From Planctomycetales bacterium (GTDB lineage Bacteria; Planctomycetota; Planctomycetia; Pirellulales; Thermoguttaceae), in contig SKOZ01000028.1 of NCBI GenBank assembly GCA_007119795.1, forward strand, positions 1 to 25,984: a DNA stretch of 25,984 nt, written 5' to 3'. Each line of letters opens with the position of its first letter. The first letter of the stretch is position 1. The position numbers and the translations under genes were made by a program. Below the pieces are notes generated by a model that saw only the letters and a list, made by a program, of their open reading frames with translations, was not told where the DNA came from and did not search any database. This document shows, one piece after another, positions 25,488 through 25,984 of the stretch.

Positions 25488-25984
25488 ATGTTGGATCAAG
25501 CCTTCGAGGCGCTGAAGACCTACGACTGGGGAACGGATCGCAACGTCCTCAATCCGATCGACGAAGCCGTCATCGCCACGCGCGAGGATGCCGCCGCGCG
25601 GCGAGAGTTGGAGGACCGCCTTGTGGCCGTGCTCGAGGACGACGTATCGCACAGCGCCAAGGACTTCGTCTGCCGAACGCTGATGTCGATGGGAACCGCT
25701 GCCTCGGTCCCGGCCCTGGCCGGATTGCTGCCGTCGGCCGAGTACTCGCACCTGGGCCGCTACGCGCTGGAGCGCATCCCGGCCGAGGAAGCCGCCCAGG
25801 CCATGCGGGAGTCGCTGGAGGAGCTGCCCAACCCGCTCAAGGTGGGCGTCATCAGCTCGCTGGGCGCGCGGCGCGACGAGCGGAGCGTACCGGCGCTGGG
25901 CGCCCTGCTCGGCGACGCCGACCCCGCCGTGGCCACCGCCGCCGCGCGTGCCCTGGGGGGCATCCGTTCGGCTGCCGCCGCCCA
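25488..25984 (+). CDS. HEAT-repeat protein, partial at the right edge
   Basis: 165 codons are visible and the frame continues past the window. The sequence shows short helical pairs with the HEAT/PBS-lyase pattern, for example TLMSMGTAASVPALAGLL, SLGARRDERSVPALGALL and GDADPAVATAAARALGGI. No signal peptide is present. HEAT repeats make curved scaffolds for protein binding; a specific partner is not evident. The ATG at 25488 follows GGGAG by about ten bases. A T-run (25462-25468) lies in the short gap after the oxidoreductase gene, without a strong hairpin before it, so the two genes may be cotranscribed. HEAT proteins and Gfo/Idh/MocA oxidoreductases often neighbour each other in planctomycetes. 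Confidence 0.85.
   Translation, partial: MLDQAFEALKTYDWGTDRNVLNPIDEAVIATREDAAARRELEDRLVAVLEDDVSHSAKDFVCRTLMSMGTAASVPALAGLLPSAEYSHLGRYALERIPAEEAAQAMRESLEELPNPLKVGVISSLGARRDERSVPALGALLGDADPAVATAAARALGGIRSAAAA

Overview
The window is GC-rich, densely coding bacterial DNA that most likely comes from a planctomycete, probably of the Pirellulales type. This is judged from gene content, not from a marker gene. The indicators are a hydrazine-synthase-alpha-like secreted protein with a haem-binding motif, a DUF4432 protein, a Tat-exported Gfo/Idh/MocA oxidoreductase followed by a HEAT-repeat gene, a PQQ-type propeller protein, an orphan MraZ, and a large helical protein I do not recognise. No rRNA, tRNA, CRISPR array, insertion sequence or phage gene was seen.

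Layout from left to right: (1) a minus-strand secreted HZS-alpha-like gene, cut off at its 3' end by the window edge, with a good promoter and a strikingly structured leader; (2) about 560 further bases with no convincing gene; (3) a plus-strand membrane-bound nucleotide-sugar 4,6-dehydratase (CapD/FlaA1/WbpM type) converging on a minus-strand DUF4432 gene, both stop codons lying in one palindrome; (4) a minus-strand exported PQQ-like propeller protein divergent from a 1359-residue plus-strand protein of unknown function; (5) minus-strand lpxD-lpxI, the lpxI end overlapping the 3' end of the large gene; (6) plus-strand uvrC lacking the usual C-terminal HhH domain; (7) a stand-alone plus-strand mraZ with phased TGGGA repeats in its leader; (8) a minus-strand NCS1 permease with hairpins after it; (9) a plus-strand pair, a GT39/ArnT-like membrane glycosyltransferase and an AsmA-like protein; (10) a Tat-exported oxidoreductase and a partial HEAT-repeat gene.

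Several genes share a cell-envelope theme: lipid A synthesis (lpxD, lpxI), polysaccharide precursor synthesis (capD-like), lipid-linked sugar transfer (GT39) and AsmA-like transport or assembly. This fits a diderm envelope with an LPS-type outer membrane. The best candidates for new biology are the structured leader of the HZS-alpha-like gene, the unknown 1359-residue protein, the orphan MraZ with its repeats, and the short UvrC.
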